From positions 1-22,102 of the forward strand of contig JADFRV010000012.1 in NCBI GenBank assembly GCA_022561095.1: 22,102 bases of DNA, in the 5' to 3' direction. Position 1 is the first letter of the stretch, and each line of letters starts with the position of its first letter. Positions 7,400-14,296 of this stretch are shown one piece after another. Made by a program: the position numbers and the translations under genes. The notes under the pieces were generated by a model that saw only the letters and a list, made by a program, of their open reading frames with translations, did not search any database and was not told the origin of the DNA. Source of the DNA: Chloroflexota bacterium (GTDB lineage Bacteria > Chloroflexota > Dehalococcoidia > SM23-28-2 > RBG-16-64-32).

Positions 7400-8227
7400 C
7401 TATCGCGGCGCATCAGTGAAATCGATGAACGCCACCGGCACACCGCAGGCCCCGCTGGCGTGGACGCTGACGATGCGCCCGCCCTGGAGCGCCGGGTGCG
7501 GCTCCCCCACCGGCAACCCCCGCTCCTTGAGGTCTGCCGCCAGCGCGTCGATATCTGTAACTTCGAACGCCAGCCCGGCGATAGATCCGGGCCGCGCCTG
7601 CCTGCCGGCAGGCAAGGCTGACGGCGGCTTCTTTGGCCCAATTAGCTCCAGGATCACTTCGCCGGGGCGCAGGAAGCTGAACCGCATCTCGCCCCGCTCG
7701 AACGTGCGCTTCGTCTCCACACCAAAGTACTCGCGCATGCGCCCGCACGCCCCCTCCACATTCGGGAGACGCAACACTACATGGTCTATCCGGGATACCG
7801 GACTGCCGCCGCCGCTGTCGGAGAGCTCCCGCGGCGGTTGCACCACCTCCAACAACACTCCGTCCATCGCCTCCGGCGCCAGGTAGCTCAGGCGCCCGGT
7901 GAACCCCTCGCGCGGCTCCGCGTCCTGGAGCGGCACGCCCCTCGCCCGCAGCGCGGCCACCAGCGTGCGCACGTCATCCGTACCCAGGGCCACGTGGTGC
8001 AGCCCCTCACCCTGCTCCGCGATATGCTCAGCGAACGGCGAGCCGTCTCTCGTCGGCTGCACCAGCTCCAGGTAGCTGCCGCCTACGGCCAGCAGCGCCA
8101 CCTGCGCTCCCCGCGCCGGGGCCTCGCCCTGCTTGACTACGGGCAGGCTCAGCGCCTCGGCGTAGAAGCGCAGCGCCGCCTCCATATCGCGGACGGCGAT
8201 CCCCACGTGGTGGACGTCAGTGATCAT
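7400..8227 (-). CDS. Tandem VOC-domain protein, N-terminal half methylmalonyl-CoA epimerase-like
   Basis: A 275-aa protein with two vicinal-oxygen-chelate domains. The N-terminal one (about 3-131) resembles methylmalonyl-CoA epimerase: HHVGIAVRD (H7), YLELVQP (E54), EGLHHVAL (H77/H78) and LLEVVQP (E127) supply the expected metal ligands. The second (about 146-275, RIDHVVLRLPNVEG onward) is more diverged. Usual epimerases are single-domain and about 135-150 aa, so this is a fusion; glyoxalase or dioxygenase activity is the alternative. Residues 205-211 (LPAGRQA) are encoded by a 16-bp perfect palindrome, apparently an inserted repeat. The ATG has no Shine-Dalgarno, and a TACAAT lies only 9 bases upstream, so the message may be leaderless. 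Confidence 0.8.
   Translation of the reverse strand: MITDVHHVGIAVRDMEAALRFYAEALSLPVVKQGEAPARGAQVALLAVGGSYLELVQPTRDGSPFAEHIAEQGEGLHHVALGTDDVRTLVAALRARGVPLQDAEPREGFTGRLSYLAPEAMDGVLLEVVQPPRELSDSGGGSPVSRIDHVVLRLPNVEGACGRMREYFGVETKRTFERGEMRFSFLRPGEVILELIGPKKPPSALPAGRQARPGSIAGLAFEVTDIDALAADLKERGLPVGEPHPALQGGRIVSVHASGACGVPVAFIDFTDAPR
7599..7614. repeat. 16-bp perfect palindrome inside the VOC gene
   Basis: TGCCTGCCGGCAGGCA reads the same on both strands and encodes part of LPAGRQA in the second VOC domain. A near copy lies at 13865-13883 inside another gene, which suggests a dispersed palindromic repeat that tolerates insertion in coding sequence. Confidence 0.6.
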
Positions 8228-8230
8228 GCG

Positions 8231-8248
8231 GGATGCATTGTAGCATCC
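8231..8248 (-). promoter_or_regulatory. Possible leaderless promoter and dyad at the VOC gene start
   Basis: On the minus strand a -10-like TACAAT (complement 8237-8242) lies 9 bases before the ATG and is flanked by a perfect inverted repeat, GGATGC/GCATCC (8231-8236, 8243-8248). There is no good -35 and no Shine-Dalgarno. A leaderless transcript under control of a repressor binding the dyad would fit, but the evidence is thin. Confidence 0.3.
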
Positions 8249-8249
8249 G

Positions 8250-8282
8250 CTAAATGGAAAACGGCCCGCCTGAGGCGGGCCG
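8250..8282 (-). terminator. Intrinsic terminator of the HD-GYP gene
   Basis: CGGCCCGCC-tga-GGCGGGCCG (8262-8282) is a perfect 9-bp stem with a 3-base loop. On the minus strand it is followed by TTTTCCATTT, a U-rich tail. It lies 20 bases after the stop of the leftward HD-GYP gene and before the VOC gene, so it separates the two transcription units. Confidence 0.85.
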
Positions 8283-8302
8283 CCGCTATGATTCCGTCTC
8301 GC

Positions 8303-9262
8303 CTAGGACCAGCCGACGCGATCTAACTGCAGCAGGCCGGCGGGCAGCCGCTCCATCTCATCCTCCACCATGCGTCCGATGCCATCGTCACCAGTCGAGA
8401 TGGCCCACCGGGCGAAAGTGGCCACAATCCGCGGATCGAACTGGGTCCCGGCGTTGCTGATGATCTCGCGCACGGCGTACTCATGGCTCAGAGCCTCGCG
8501 ATAGGGCCGCTGCGACACCATGGCGTCGTATGCGTCGGCCACCGAGAAAATGCGCGCCTCCAGGGGTATCTCGGTGCCCCGCAGGCAACGTGGATAGCCC
8601 ATACCGTCGTACCGCTCATGATGACAGTACACTATATCCGCTATCTCGCTCAGGTGGTCAACCTGCGTCAAGATCGAATAGCTGAAGAACGGGTGCTGCC
8701 GCATCTCGCCCCACTCGCCAGCGTCCAGGGGTCCGGGCTTAGTGAGTATCTCTTCATGGACGTGGATCTTGCCGATGTCGTGCAGGAAAGCAGCCCACTC
8801 CAGCTGCTGGAGACGGTCTTCCGTCAAGCCCAGACCACGTCCCAGCTCCAAAGACAGGTGCACGACCCGGTCAGAGTGGCCGCCGGTCACGTTATCGCGC
8901 AGATCCATCGCCGAGGTAACGACCTGGCGCAGAGAGTGGTAGCTACGCTCCACCTCCTCTACTTGGAGGATCGTCTCCTCGTAGCGTGCGCCGACGTTGA
9001 GGGCGCGAGACGCCGAGACGAACGCGAGGAGCCCCATGGAGCCGAGAAGCGCAGACGTGGCCAGATAGTTGAACAAGGTGGGCTCCTGGCCCATCAGTAG
9101 CACCGTTATGGAGGCGACGATGGTGACAGCTCCGACTACCCAGAGCCACTTGCCGAACTTGTGCGGCGCTGCGCCGCTTCTATCCACACGCCGGGTAGAC
9201 GTGCGCGCCAGCTTCTCGAAGCCCTCGGCATTGTATATGTGGCGGTGGCCGTTTTCGGACAT
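8303..9262 (-). CDS. Membrane-anchored HD-GYP domain protein, probable c-di-GMP phosphodiesterase
   Basis: A 319-aa protein with a 35-residue cytoplasmic N-terminus, two transmembrane helices (about 39-57 and 65-84), a short coiled linker (about 92-115) and an HD-GYP domain. The metal ligands and signature are present: H129, HD at 161-162 in FLHDIGK, H190, HH at 214-215 and DGMGYP at 219-224. HD-GYP proteins hydrolyse cyclic di-GMP to pGpG or GMP. No sensor domain is visible beyond the membrane hairpin, so the input may be a membrane signal or a partner. A strong ribosome site (GGGGGAGG) precedes the ATG. The gene is monocistronic, with a terminator 20 bases after its stop. No GGDEF gene is in the window. 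Confidence 0.9.
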   Translation of the reverse strand: MSENGHRHIYNAEGFEKLARTSTRRVDRSGAAPHKFGKWLWVVGAVTIVASITVLLMGQEPTLFNYLATSALLGSMGLLAFVSASRALNVGARYEETILQVEEVERSYHSLRQVVTSAMDLRDNVTGGHSDRVVHLSLELGRGLGLTEDRLQQLEWAAFLHDIGKIHVHEEILTKPGPLDAGEWGEMRQHPFFSYSILTQVDHLSEIADIVYCHHERYDGMGYPRCLRGTEIPLEARIFSVADAYDAMVSQRPYREALSHEYAVREIISNAGTQFDPRIVATFARWAISTGDDGIGRMVEDEMERLPAGLLQLDRVGWS

Positions 9263-9363
9263 GCGCCTCCCCCTTAACTAATCGATACAGATTCACTATC
9301 AGAGACTCCGTTACTACTCCGGCGTTACTGATGCTTGTGCGCCCTACGTTAACGCTCGGTAAA

Positions 9364-9389
9364 CGGCCCGCCCACATCGACGCGGGCCG
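9364..9389. repeat. GC-rich inverted repeat in the gap right of the HD-GYP gene
   Basis: CGGCCCGC (9364-9371) and GCGGGCCG (9382-9389) are perfect 8-base arms around a 10-base loop. On the minus strand only three Ts follow, and no leftward gene ends here, so a terminator role is doubtful. The stem resembles that of the HD-GYP terminator at 8262-8282 (both contain CGGCCCG), so the gene is bracketed by related hairpins. Confidence 0.4.
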
Positions 9390-9463
9390 GCGTGTTGACA
9401 GCGGCCACCAAATCTGGTTTCTTGGCCTCGAGGCCACTGACTGATCGCGGAGAGAGGTGCCCC

Positions 9464-9622
9464 ATGCCCGATTTCCGCCCACTCAGGGCCTGGGCCGGCG
9501 CCACACTCCTGGCCGAGACAGAGATCGCCATCGATCGGCCCCACGTCTGGGGCACGCAGGCAGACATCGAGCGCCTACGGCGCAAGATCGACGTTTGGGC
9601 GCGGGAGGCGCGCATCCGATAG
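9464..9622 (+). CDS. Small hypothetical protein (52 aa)
   Basis: A 52-codon frame from the ATG at 9464, with a plausible ribosome site (GGAGAGAGG) 6-14 bases upstream. Third codon positions are strongly G/C, as in the neighbouring real genes. The product begins MPDFRPLRAWAGATLLAE and ends in a charged helix-like stretch DIERLRRKIDVWAREARIR. I do not recognise a family and no membrane segment or motif is present. A longer reading from 9392 lacks a ribosome site and was not chosen. Confidence 0.45.
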   Translation: MPDFRPLRAWAGATLLAETEIAIDRPHVWGTQADIERLRRKIDVWAREARIR

Positions 9623-9640
9623 GCGCTGGGATGTCACGCA

Positions 9641-10006
9641 ATGGCTAAAGGATACTTAGAGAAGTTGTCTGAACTAATGGATCGCGCAACGGCTGGAAAG
9701 TTCAAGAATGTTGATCTGGAATGCAAGCATTTCTTTAGCGGAGCTGCTGTTTATGCGAACGGAACGATTTGCATAACGTTAACCCCTGTCGGCTTCGCAG
9801 TAAAATTGCCAGAAGAATCACGAAATGCTCTGATGAGAGACAAAGGTACAAAACACCTTCGATATTTTCCTAAAGGGCCTATTAAGAAGGATTATGTTGT
9901 TTTGCCGGAAGCGATGTTAAAAGATATGAGAACTCTACGACACTGGGTAGAAGTCAGTATTGAATATGTAACTAGGCCTCCGACAACTGGCAACGTATCA
10001 AATTAG
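9641..10006 (+). CDS. TfoX N-terminal-domain-like protein in an AT-rich islet
   Basis: A 121-aa protein that looks like a single TfoX_N domain (the small domain first seen in the competence regulator TfoX/Sxy, but widespread as stand-alone proteins of unknown function). The pattern seen is VYANGTICITLTPVGFAVKLPEE (35-57, read in two pieces as strand, turn, strand), a conserved Arg/Leu helix, and the C-terminal YVVLPEAMLKDMRTLRHWV. Composition is the oddity: the first 100 coding bases hold 42 G+C, while the flanking genes are clearly GC-rich, and A/T-ending codons are common. This points to recent horizontal transfer. Only a weak ribosome site (GGGATG) precedes the ATG. Function is unknown; it is not evidence for competence on its own. 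Confidence 0.7.
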   Translation: MAKGYLEKLSELMDRATAGKFKNVDLECKHFFSGAAVYANGTICITLTPVGFAVKLPEESRNALMRDKGTKHLRYFPKGPIKKDYVVLPEAMLKDMRTLRHWVEVSIEYVTRPPTTGNVSN

Positions 10007-10050
10007 ACGGTCGCACTCCGTTCCGGGCATCTGTTAACGACAGCCATTAC

Positions 10051-10080
10051 TTGACAATAACTCGGCCGCGTGCCCATAAT
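10051..10080 (+). promoter_or_regulatory. Sigma-70-type promoter for the anchored surface protein
   Basis: TTGACA (10051-10056) and CATAAT (10075-10080) with an 18-base spacer, about 42 bases before the TTG start at 10122, which has GGAG 8-11 bases upstream. A full-consensus -35 and five-of-six -10 make this one of the clearest promoters in the window. Confidence 0.7.
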
Positions 10081-10121
10081 TTCTTCGCTGTCTGCCCCGC
10101 CTTTCTCCCCGGAGTCCTATC

Positions 10122-11009
10122 TTGAACGTCGTCGGCCGCCGCGGCTCCAGCGGGTCCGGCTGGAATTGGTCGCGCCCGCCCTCGGGACCCCCTCGTCCTC
10201 CGCCGGGGCCCCCCCTCTTGCCTCTTGCCGGGGCGGGACTCCTCGTCCTGCTCGTCGCCCTCGTCCTACTAGCCGTCTGGCTGTCTGACTCGGACGACAA
10301 CTCGCCGGCCGGCGCCGCCAACACACCTACCCCCGTTACCCCCGTGCTTTCGACCGCCGTCGTGTCTTCGCCGATTCCATCGGCAACACCTACGCCCACC
10401 CAAACGGCAACACCTACGCCGACACGAACGCCGACCCCCACCTCCAGCGCACCCCTCTTCCGCCTGGCCGTCTTCGATGAAGGCGAGTGGCAGTTCGAGG
10501 CTCTGCCGCAGACCGCAGCCTACCATCAGGGTGAAGCGATTCCCTTTCTGCTGCGAATCGATAACGCCTTACCAGGCGCTTCCTACCCTCTGACCATCCG
10601 CTATGCCTGCCAAGGGTTCAACCTCCTCACGACCCACGACCGCGATACTGACAGCGAGCCCGCCCTCGCCTCCGCCGGGCCGGGTAGCGCTATCGCCGAT
10701 AGCGCGGTCCAAATCCCGGACGACCCGGGCACCGATGACGACGACGGAGAGGCCGGGTCGCTCAGCCTGTGGGGCGGCTCGTTCATCGCTATCGGCGCCC
10801 TGCTGCCGCCATCCCCCTGCACCGATCAGAAGAGCCTGTCCGTATCACTGCTCGCTGCCGCGGATACGCTGTTCCTCATGTGGGCCGCTCAGCTCTCGGA
10901 AGCGGCCTCAGACAGCGGTCTCCTCCTGCGCCTGGTGGTGCAGCTACCGGACGGCGATGAGCTCAGCGTCGAGATCGACCCCGCAAGCGTCGCCCCGGCA
11001 CAGCCGTAA
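10122..11009 (+). CDS. Membrane-anchored extracytoplasmic protein with Thr/Pro linker, function unknown
   Basis: A 295-aa protein: Pro/Gly-rich cytoplasmic N-terminus (1-33), one transmembrane helix (about 36-54), a Thr/Pro-rich linker (about 67-109, with TPTPTQTATPTPTRTPTPT), then a predicted beta-rich outer domain (112-295). The outer domain has two cysteines (C163, C233) that could form a disulfide and an acidic run DDPGTDDDDGE (201-211) that may bind calcium. The linker includes a 16-base direct repeat with 24-base period (10381-10396 and 10405-10420). Such TPT linkers are frequent in Chloroflexota surface proteins and may be glycosylated. TTG start, chosen for its GGAG ribosome site and the upstream promoter. 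I recognise no domain family. Confidence 0.65.
   Translation: MNVVGRRGSSGSGWNWSRPPSGPPRPPPGPPLLPLAGAGLLVLLVALVLLAVWLSDSDDNSPAGAANTPTPVTPVLSTAVVSSPIPSATPTPTQTATPTPTRTPTPTSSAPLFRLAVFDEGEWQFEALPQTAAYHQGEAIPFLLRIDNALPGASYPLTIRYACQGFNLLTTHDRDTDSEPALASAGPGSAIADSAVQIPDDPGTDDDDGEAGSLSLWGGSFIAIGALLPPSPCTDQKSLSVSLLAAADTLFLMWAAQLSEAASDSGLLLRLVVQLPDGDELSVEIDPASVAPAQP
10381..10420 (+). repeat. Direct repeat in the Thr/Pro linker
   Basis: CGGCAACACCTACGCC occurs at 10381-10396 and again at 10405-10420, a 24-base period that encodes two successive ATPTPT-type units. It probably arose by slippage and lets the linker length vary. Confidence 0.75.
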
Positions 11010-11082
11010 CCGCCCTTTACAGTAGGCGCTACAGCGAATACAGTTGACCTGAATTGCCGCCCTGAACGGGAGCCGCCCCTAG

Positions 11083-11967
11083 TTGAGCGAAACGGAAGCC
11101 TTCAGCCACCAATACGCCACCATCAACGGCCTGCGCTATCACTACGTACGTGAGGGCAGCGGCCCGCCTCTCTTCCTCATCCACGGCTGGCCCGGCTTCC
11201 ACTACGAGTGGCATCTCAACATTAAGCCCCTCGCTGAGCGCTTCGACGTCATCGTCCCCGATATGCGCGGCTACGGCGAGACAGACAAGCCGGACCTGCC
11301 GCCGGAAGAAGCCTACACCGATGACGTCTTCGCCGAGGACCTGCGCGCCCTGGTTGAGCACCTCGGTTTCGAGAAGGTGAGCATCGTCTCCCATGACTTC
11401 GGCTCTGTTTGGACACGACGTTTCGCCCGCACCTACCCCGATCTGGTGGACAAGCTTGTCCTCTTCCAGCCTGTCTATCCCGGCATCGGCGCCCGCTTCT
11501 TCACGCCCGACCGGTTACCCGAGACCTGGTACATGTTCTTCCACCAGCTCCCCCTGGCCGAACAGCTTGTGGGCTCCAGCCGCCAGGCCACGGAGGTATA
11601 CCTGCGCCACTTCCTCTCCCACTGGTCCTACGACAAGTCGCTGTGGACGGCTGATGAGGTAAAGCAATACGTGGACGTGTTCTCACAGCCCGGCACCCTG
11701 CGCGGCGGCTTCAACTGCTACCGCGCCATGTTTCGCACCCTGGGCCGCCCTGACCCGGGCGACCCCCAGATCCACGCCCCTACCCTCGTCCGCTGGGCGG
11801 AGAACGACCCCATCTTCCCCGTCGCCTGGAGCGACAAGCTGCCCGACTTCTTCCCCAACCTAACCCTGCGCACCGTCCCCAACTGCGGCCACTGGGTACA
11901 GCGAGAGAAGCCGGAGCTGGTGAACCGCGAGATAACCGAATTCATCCTCGGCAGCTCGACTAAATAA
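11083..11967 (+). CDS. Alpha/beta hydrolase, epoxide-hydrolase-like
   Basis: A 294-aa alpha/beta hydrolase. The oxyanion-hole motif HGWPG is at 34-38, the nucleophile is aspartate D105 in SHDFGS, with D242 in ENDPIFP and H270 in GHWVQ completing the triad. An Asp nucleophile excludes an ordinary esterase and leaves epoxide hydrolases or haloacid/haloalkane dehalogenases. HDFG (not HDWG as in haloalkane dehalogenases), Y150 at the cap position where fluoroacetate dehalogenase has Trp, and Y213 in NCYRAMFR favour an epoxide hydrolase. TTG start with GGGAG 11 bases upstream. It is the first of five rightward genes with very small gaps. The natural substrate cannot be read from the sequence. Confidence 0.8.
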   Translation: MSETEAFSHQYATINGLRYHYVREGSGPPLFLIHGWPGFHYEWHLNIKPLAERFDVIVPDMRGYGETDKPDLPPEEAYTDDVFAEDLRALVEHLGFEKVSIVSHDFGSVWTRRFARTYPDLVDKLVLFQPVYPGIGARFFTPDRLPETWYMFFHQLPLAEQLVGSSRQATEVYLRHFLSHWSYDKSLWTADEVKQYVDVFSQPGTLRGGFNCYRAMFRTLGRPDPGDPQIHAPTLVRWAENDPIFPVAWSDKLPDFFPNLTLRTVPNCGHWVQREKPELVNREITEFILGSSTK

Positions 11968-11971
11968 CGCC

Positions 11972-12538
11972 ATGCTCATCGACGAATTTGTGCCCGAATA
12001 CGACTTCCACGAACGCCACGGGACGCTCGTCCCTGTGTCCCAGGAGATCGTCCGTCGCGCACTCGACGAGTGGCGGCCCCAGGACTCGTTCCTCTGGCGA
12101 CTGCTGCTGCGTCTCCGCGGCCTCGGCCGTCCCCAGGGCTCCCTTCGCAAATGGGCGGAGGCCATGGGCTTTCTCCGTCTTGCGGAGACGGAGGAAGAGG
12201 TCTGCTACGGCCAGATAGGCCGATTCTGGGCGGTGAATGAGAGGGCGGCACTCGTCTCGCCACGGACAGTCGAGGAGTTCCGACGGTTCGCTGACCCGGG
12301 CTACGCCGTCGCCGTCATGAACCTAGGCATAGAGCCGGCGGGGGCCGGCGAGACACGGCTGTACACGGAGACCCGCATTCGCGCCCCCGGACCGCGGGCG
12401 CGCTTCTGGTTTCGCCTCTACTGGCTGATCACCCGTCCCTTCAGCGGCCTCCTGCGCCGAGCCATGCTCAGCGGTATCAAGGCCAGAGCGATCGCTTACA
12501 ATGCCCTTATTTCCGAGCAGCCCGAAAGGAGCGTTTGA
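11972..12538 (+). CDS. Conserved-looking hypothetical protein (188 aa), possibly SRPBCC/START-like
   Basis: A 188-aa soluble protein, starting 4 bases after the hydrolase stop without its own Shine-Dalgarno, so probably translated by coupling. It opens with DEFVPEYDFHERH and a strand-helix unit (VPVSQEIVRRALDEW), shows a central GRFW (82-85) and FADPGYAVAVMNL (105-117), and ends in a strand with TRLYTETRIRA and a basic aromatic helix (RFWFRLYWLI). This layout recalls SRPBCC-type lipid- or ligand-binding proteins, which I offer as a low-confidence guess. No catalytic motif can be assigned. Confidence 0.6.
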   Translation: MLIDEFVPEYDFHERHGTLVPVSQEIVRRALDEWRPQDSFLWRLLLRLRGLGRPQGSLRKWAEAMGFLRLAETEEEVCYGQIGRFWAVNERAALVSPRTVEEFRRFADPGYAVAVMNLGIEPAGAGETRLYTETRIRAPGPRARFWFRLYWLITRPFSGLLRRAMLSGIKARAIAYNALISEQPERSV

Positions 12539-12539
12539 C

Positions 12540-13562
12540 ATGCGCTTAGAGACAGCGGTTATGGCCCCGACGATCAAGGAGCTGGCCGACTACGGCAAAC
12601 GAATGGAGGAGATGGGCTACGACTCCATCGTCACTCCCGAGGCCGGCCGCGACCCGTTCCTGCCCCTTGCCATCCTGGCCGAGCACACGGAGCGGCTGAA
12701 GCTCGGCACCGCCGTCGCCATCGCCTTTCCCCGCAGCCCCTTCGTCGTCGCCCAGATGGCCTGGGACCTCCAGCGCTACTCCGGCGGGCGGTTCATCCTG
12801 GGCCTCGGCACCCAGGTCAAGGGCCACAACGAGCGCCGCTACTCCACGCCCTGGCCGGCCCCGCCGGGACCCCGCCTGCGCGAGTACATCCTCTGTCTCA
12901 AGGCGATCTTCAACACCTTCCAGACCAACGAACGCCCCAACTTCAAGGGCGACTGGTATCAGTTCACCCTCATCTCGCCGTTCTTCAACCCCGGCCCCAT
13001 CCCTAACGGCGGCGTCCCCATCTACATCTCCGCCATCAACAAGTACCACTGCCGCCTCGTCGGCGAGGTCTGCGACGGTATCCGCATGCACCCCTTCAAC
13101 ACCCCGAAGTACACCCGCGAGGTGATCATCCCCAGCATCGAGGAGGGCGCCAAGAAAGCCGGCCGCAAACTCTCGGACATCGATGTCGTCGGCGGCGGCT
13201 TCCTCGTCACCGGCAAGAACGAGGAGGAGGTGGAGAGGGCCAAAGCGCCCTTCAAGCAGCAGATAGCGTTCTACGGCTCCACCCGCTCCTACCATCCGGT
13301 GCTGGAGTGCCACGGCTGGGGCGAGGTGGGCATGGCACTCCACCGCCTCTCCATGGAGGGCAAGTGGGCGGAGATGACCAACGAGATCACCGACGAGATG
13401 CTAAACGAGTTTGCCATCGTCGGCACCTACGATGAGATAGTGCCCAAGATCAAGGAACGCTACTCCGGCGTGGTGAACACCCTCGGCTTCGGCTATTCCA
13501 CCATCACCGCGGAGCAGGGGGAGCGCCTGCGCTGGCTTATACAGGAGCTGAAGCAGCTCTAG
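12540..13562 (+). CDS. LLM-class F420-dependent oxidoreductase (MSMEG_2256-type)
   Basis: A 340-aa luciferase-like TIM-barrel monooxygenase/dehydrogenase. It resembles the LLM subfamily annotated as probable F420-dependent oxidoreductase, MSMEG_2256 family: GYDSIVTPEAGRDPFLPLA near residues 21-39, LKLGTAVAIAFPRSPF near 52-67, and SGGRFILGLGTQVKGHNERRY near 82-102 (read in parts). Members use F420 (rarely FMN) for hydride transfer to unknown organic substrates. The start at 12540 is chosen because AAAGGAG lies 8 bases upstream; the start lies one base past the previous stop, giving tight coupling. A longer frame from 12501 would overlap the upstream gene and has no ribosome site. Together with the DUF385 gene at 136 it argues that the cell makes F420. 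Confidence 0.85.
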   Translation: MRLETAVMAPTIKELADYGKRMEEMGYDSIVTPEAGRDPFLPLAILAEHTERLKLGTAVAIAFPRSPFVVAQMAWDLQRYSGGRFILGLGTQVKGHNERRYSTPWPAPPGPRLREYILCLKAIFNTFQTNERPNFKGDWYQFTLISPFFNPGPIPNGGVPIYISAINKYHCRLVGEVCDGIRMHPFNTPKYTREVIIPSIEEGAKKAGRKLSDIDVVGGGFLVTGKNEEEVERAKAPFKQQIAFYGSTRSYHPVLECHGWGEVGMALHRLSMEGKWAEMTNEITDEMLNEFAIVGTYDEIVPKIKERYSGVVNTLGFGYSTITAEQGERLRWLIQELKQL

Positions 13563-13573
13563 CGCCCTCCCGC

Positions 13574-14296
13574 ATGAACGAAGCCGACCGAGAGACGGCT
13601 AAGCGCCACCAGGCGATCTGGGAGGAGTTCCACCGCCACCCCACAGTCTCGGCCTGGACGGGCCGGCTGCCCCTGCCACCTGAGGTCACCGCGACAGCCG
13701 GCTTCGTGATACCCGTCGACGATGCGTCGGTCAGCAGCAGGTTGCAGGGGATCGTTTCGCGGCTGGAGGCCACCGGCTGCGTCAACCCCTTCCCGCCGGA
13801 CTACTGGCACATCACCATCGTACCGCCGGTCACGCTCACCAGCGGTGACCCCACACCCCCACCCCTGCCTGCCGGTCAGGCAGCCCTGCTGCCGATCTCC
13901 TTCATAGCGGAGGCGCTGGAGAAGGGACGAAAGGTCGTGCAGAGCCTGGGCCCGTTCGACGTAGCGGTCCGCGGCCTCAACGCCTTCCGCGATGTGCTCG
14001 TCGCCGTCCCTTACGATGGCGGCCGGGGCCTGGAGCTGGGCCGCCTTCTCCGCTCCGCCATACCGAAGCTCCCAGAACGCTACCCAGACGGACACGAGCC
14101 ACTGCCTCACATCTCGCTCACCCAGTACGGACGGGAAGACCGGCTGGGAGAGATGGTGGAGCTGATCCAGACAGAGCGTGACACGGACATCGGCTGCTTC
14201 CGCGCCCACCGACTGGAGATGTTCGTCCTCTCCTGGCGTAACGGAGTGCCGGGACGTGTCGAAAAGAACGAGATACCGCTGGAAGGCCAACCGTGA
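13574..14296 (+). CDS. 2H phosphoesterase / 2'-5' RNA ligase superfamily protein
   Basis: A 240-aa protein with the two H-x-T/S motifs of the 2H superfamily: HIT at 79-81 (in YWHITIVPP) and HIS at 179-181 (in LPHISLTQY). Members cleave or form 2',3'-cyclic or 2'-5' phosphodiester bonds; bacterial ThpR is the best-known. Length is somewhat above the usual 180-200 aa, partly from an N-terminal helix (1-28) and a loop at 92-106. That loop (LPAGQA) is encoded by a palindromic repeat related to the one in the VOC gene. No Shine-Dalgarno; 11 bases after the LLM stop and overlapping the next gene by 4 bases, so part of the operon. Confidence 0.75.
   Translation: MNEADRETAKRHQAIWEEFHRHPTVSAWTGRLPLPPEVTATAGFVIPVDDASVSSRLQGIVSRLEATGCVNPFPPDYWHITIVPPVTLTSGDPTPPPLPAGQAALLPISFIAEALEKGRKVVQSLGPFDVAVRGLNAFRDVLVAVPYDGGRGLELGRLLRSAIPKLPERYPDGHEPLPHISLTQYGREDRLGEMVELIQTERDTDIGCFRAHRLEMFVLSWRNGVPGRVEKNEIPLEGQP
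13865..13883. repeat. Palindromic repeat copy inside the 2H phosphoesterase gene
   Basis: CTGCCTG-CCGGT-CAGGCAG forms a perfect 7-bp stem and differs from the 7599-7614 palindrome by a single inserted base at the centre. It encodes LPAGQA in a loop between the two HxT motifs. Confidence 0.6.

Noticed and set aside
11083..11967. Haloalkane or fluoroacetate dehalogenase for the first hydrolase
   Set aside because: Trp after the nucleophile is missing (HDFG) and the cap halide-binding His-Trp pair is not seen; the Tyr pair favours an epoxide hydrolase.
12546..13343. 265-codon open frame antisense to the LLM oxidoreductase
   Set aside because: Same reason: compositional shadow of a well-supported gene, with no motif or ribosome site.
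13865..13883. Palindromes at 7599 and 13865 as a CRISPR remnant or attachment site
   Set aside because: Only two isolated copies over 6 kb apart, no spacers, no integrase; a dispersed palindromic repeat fits better.
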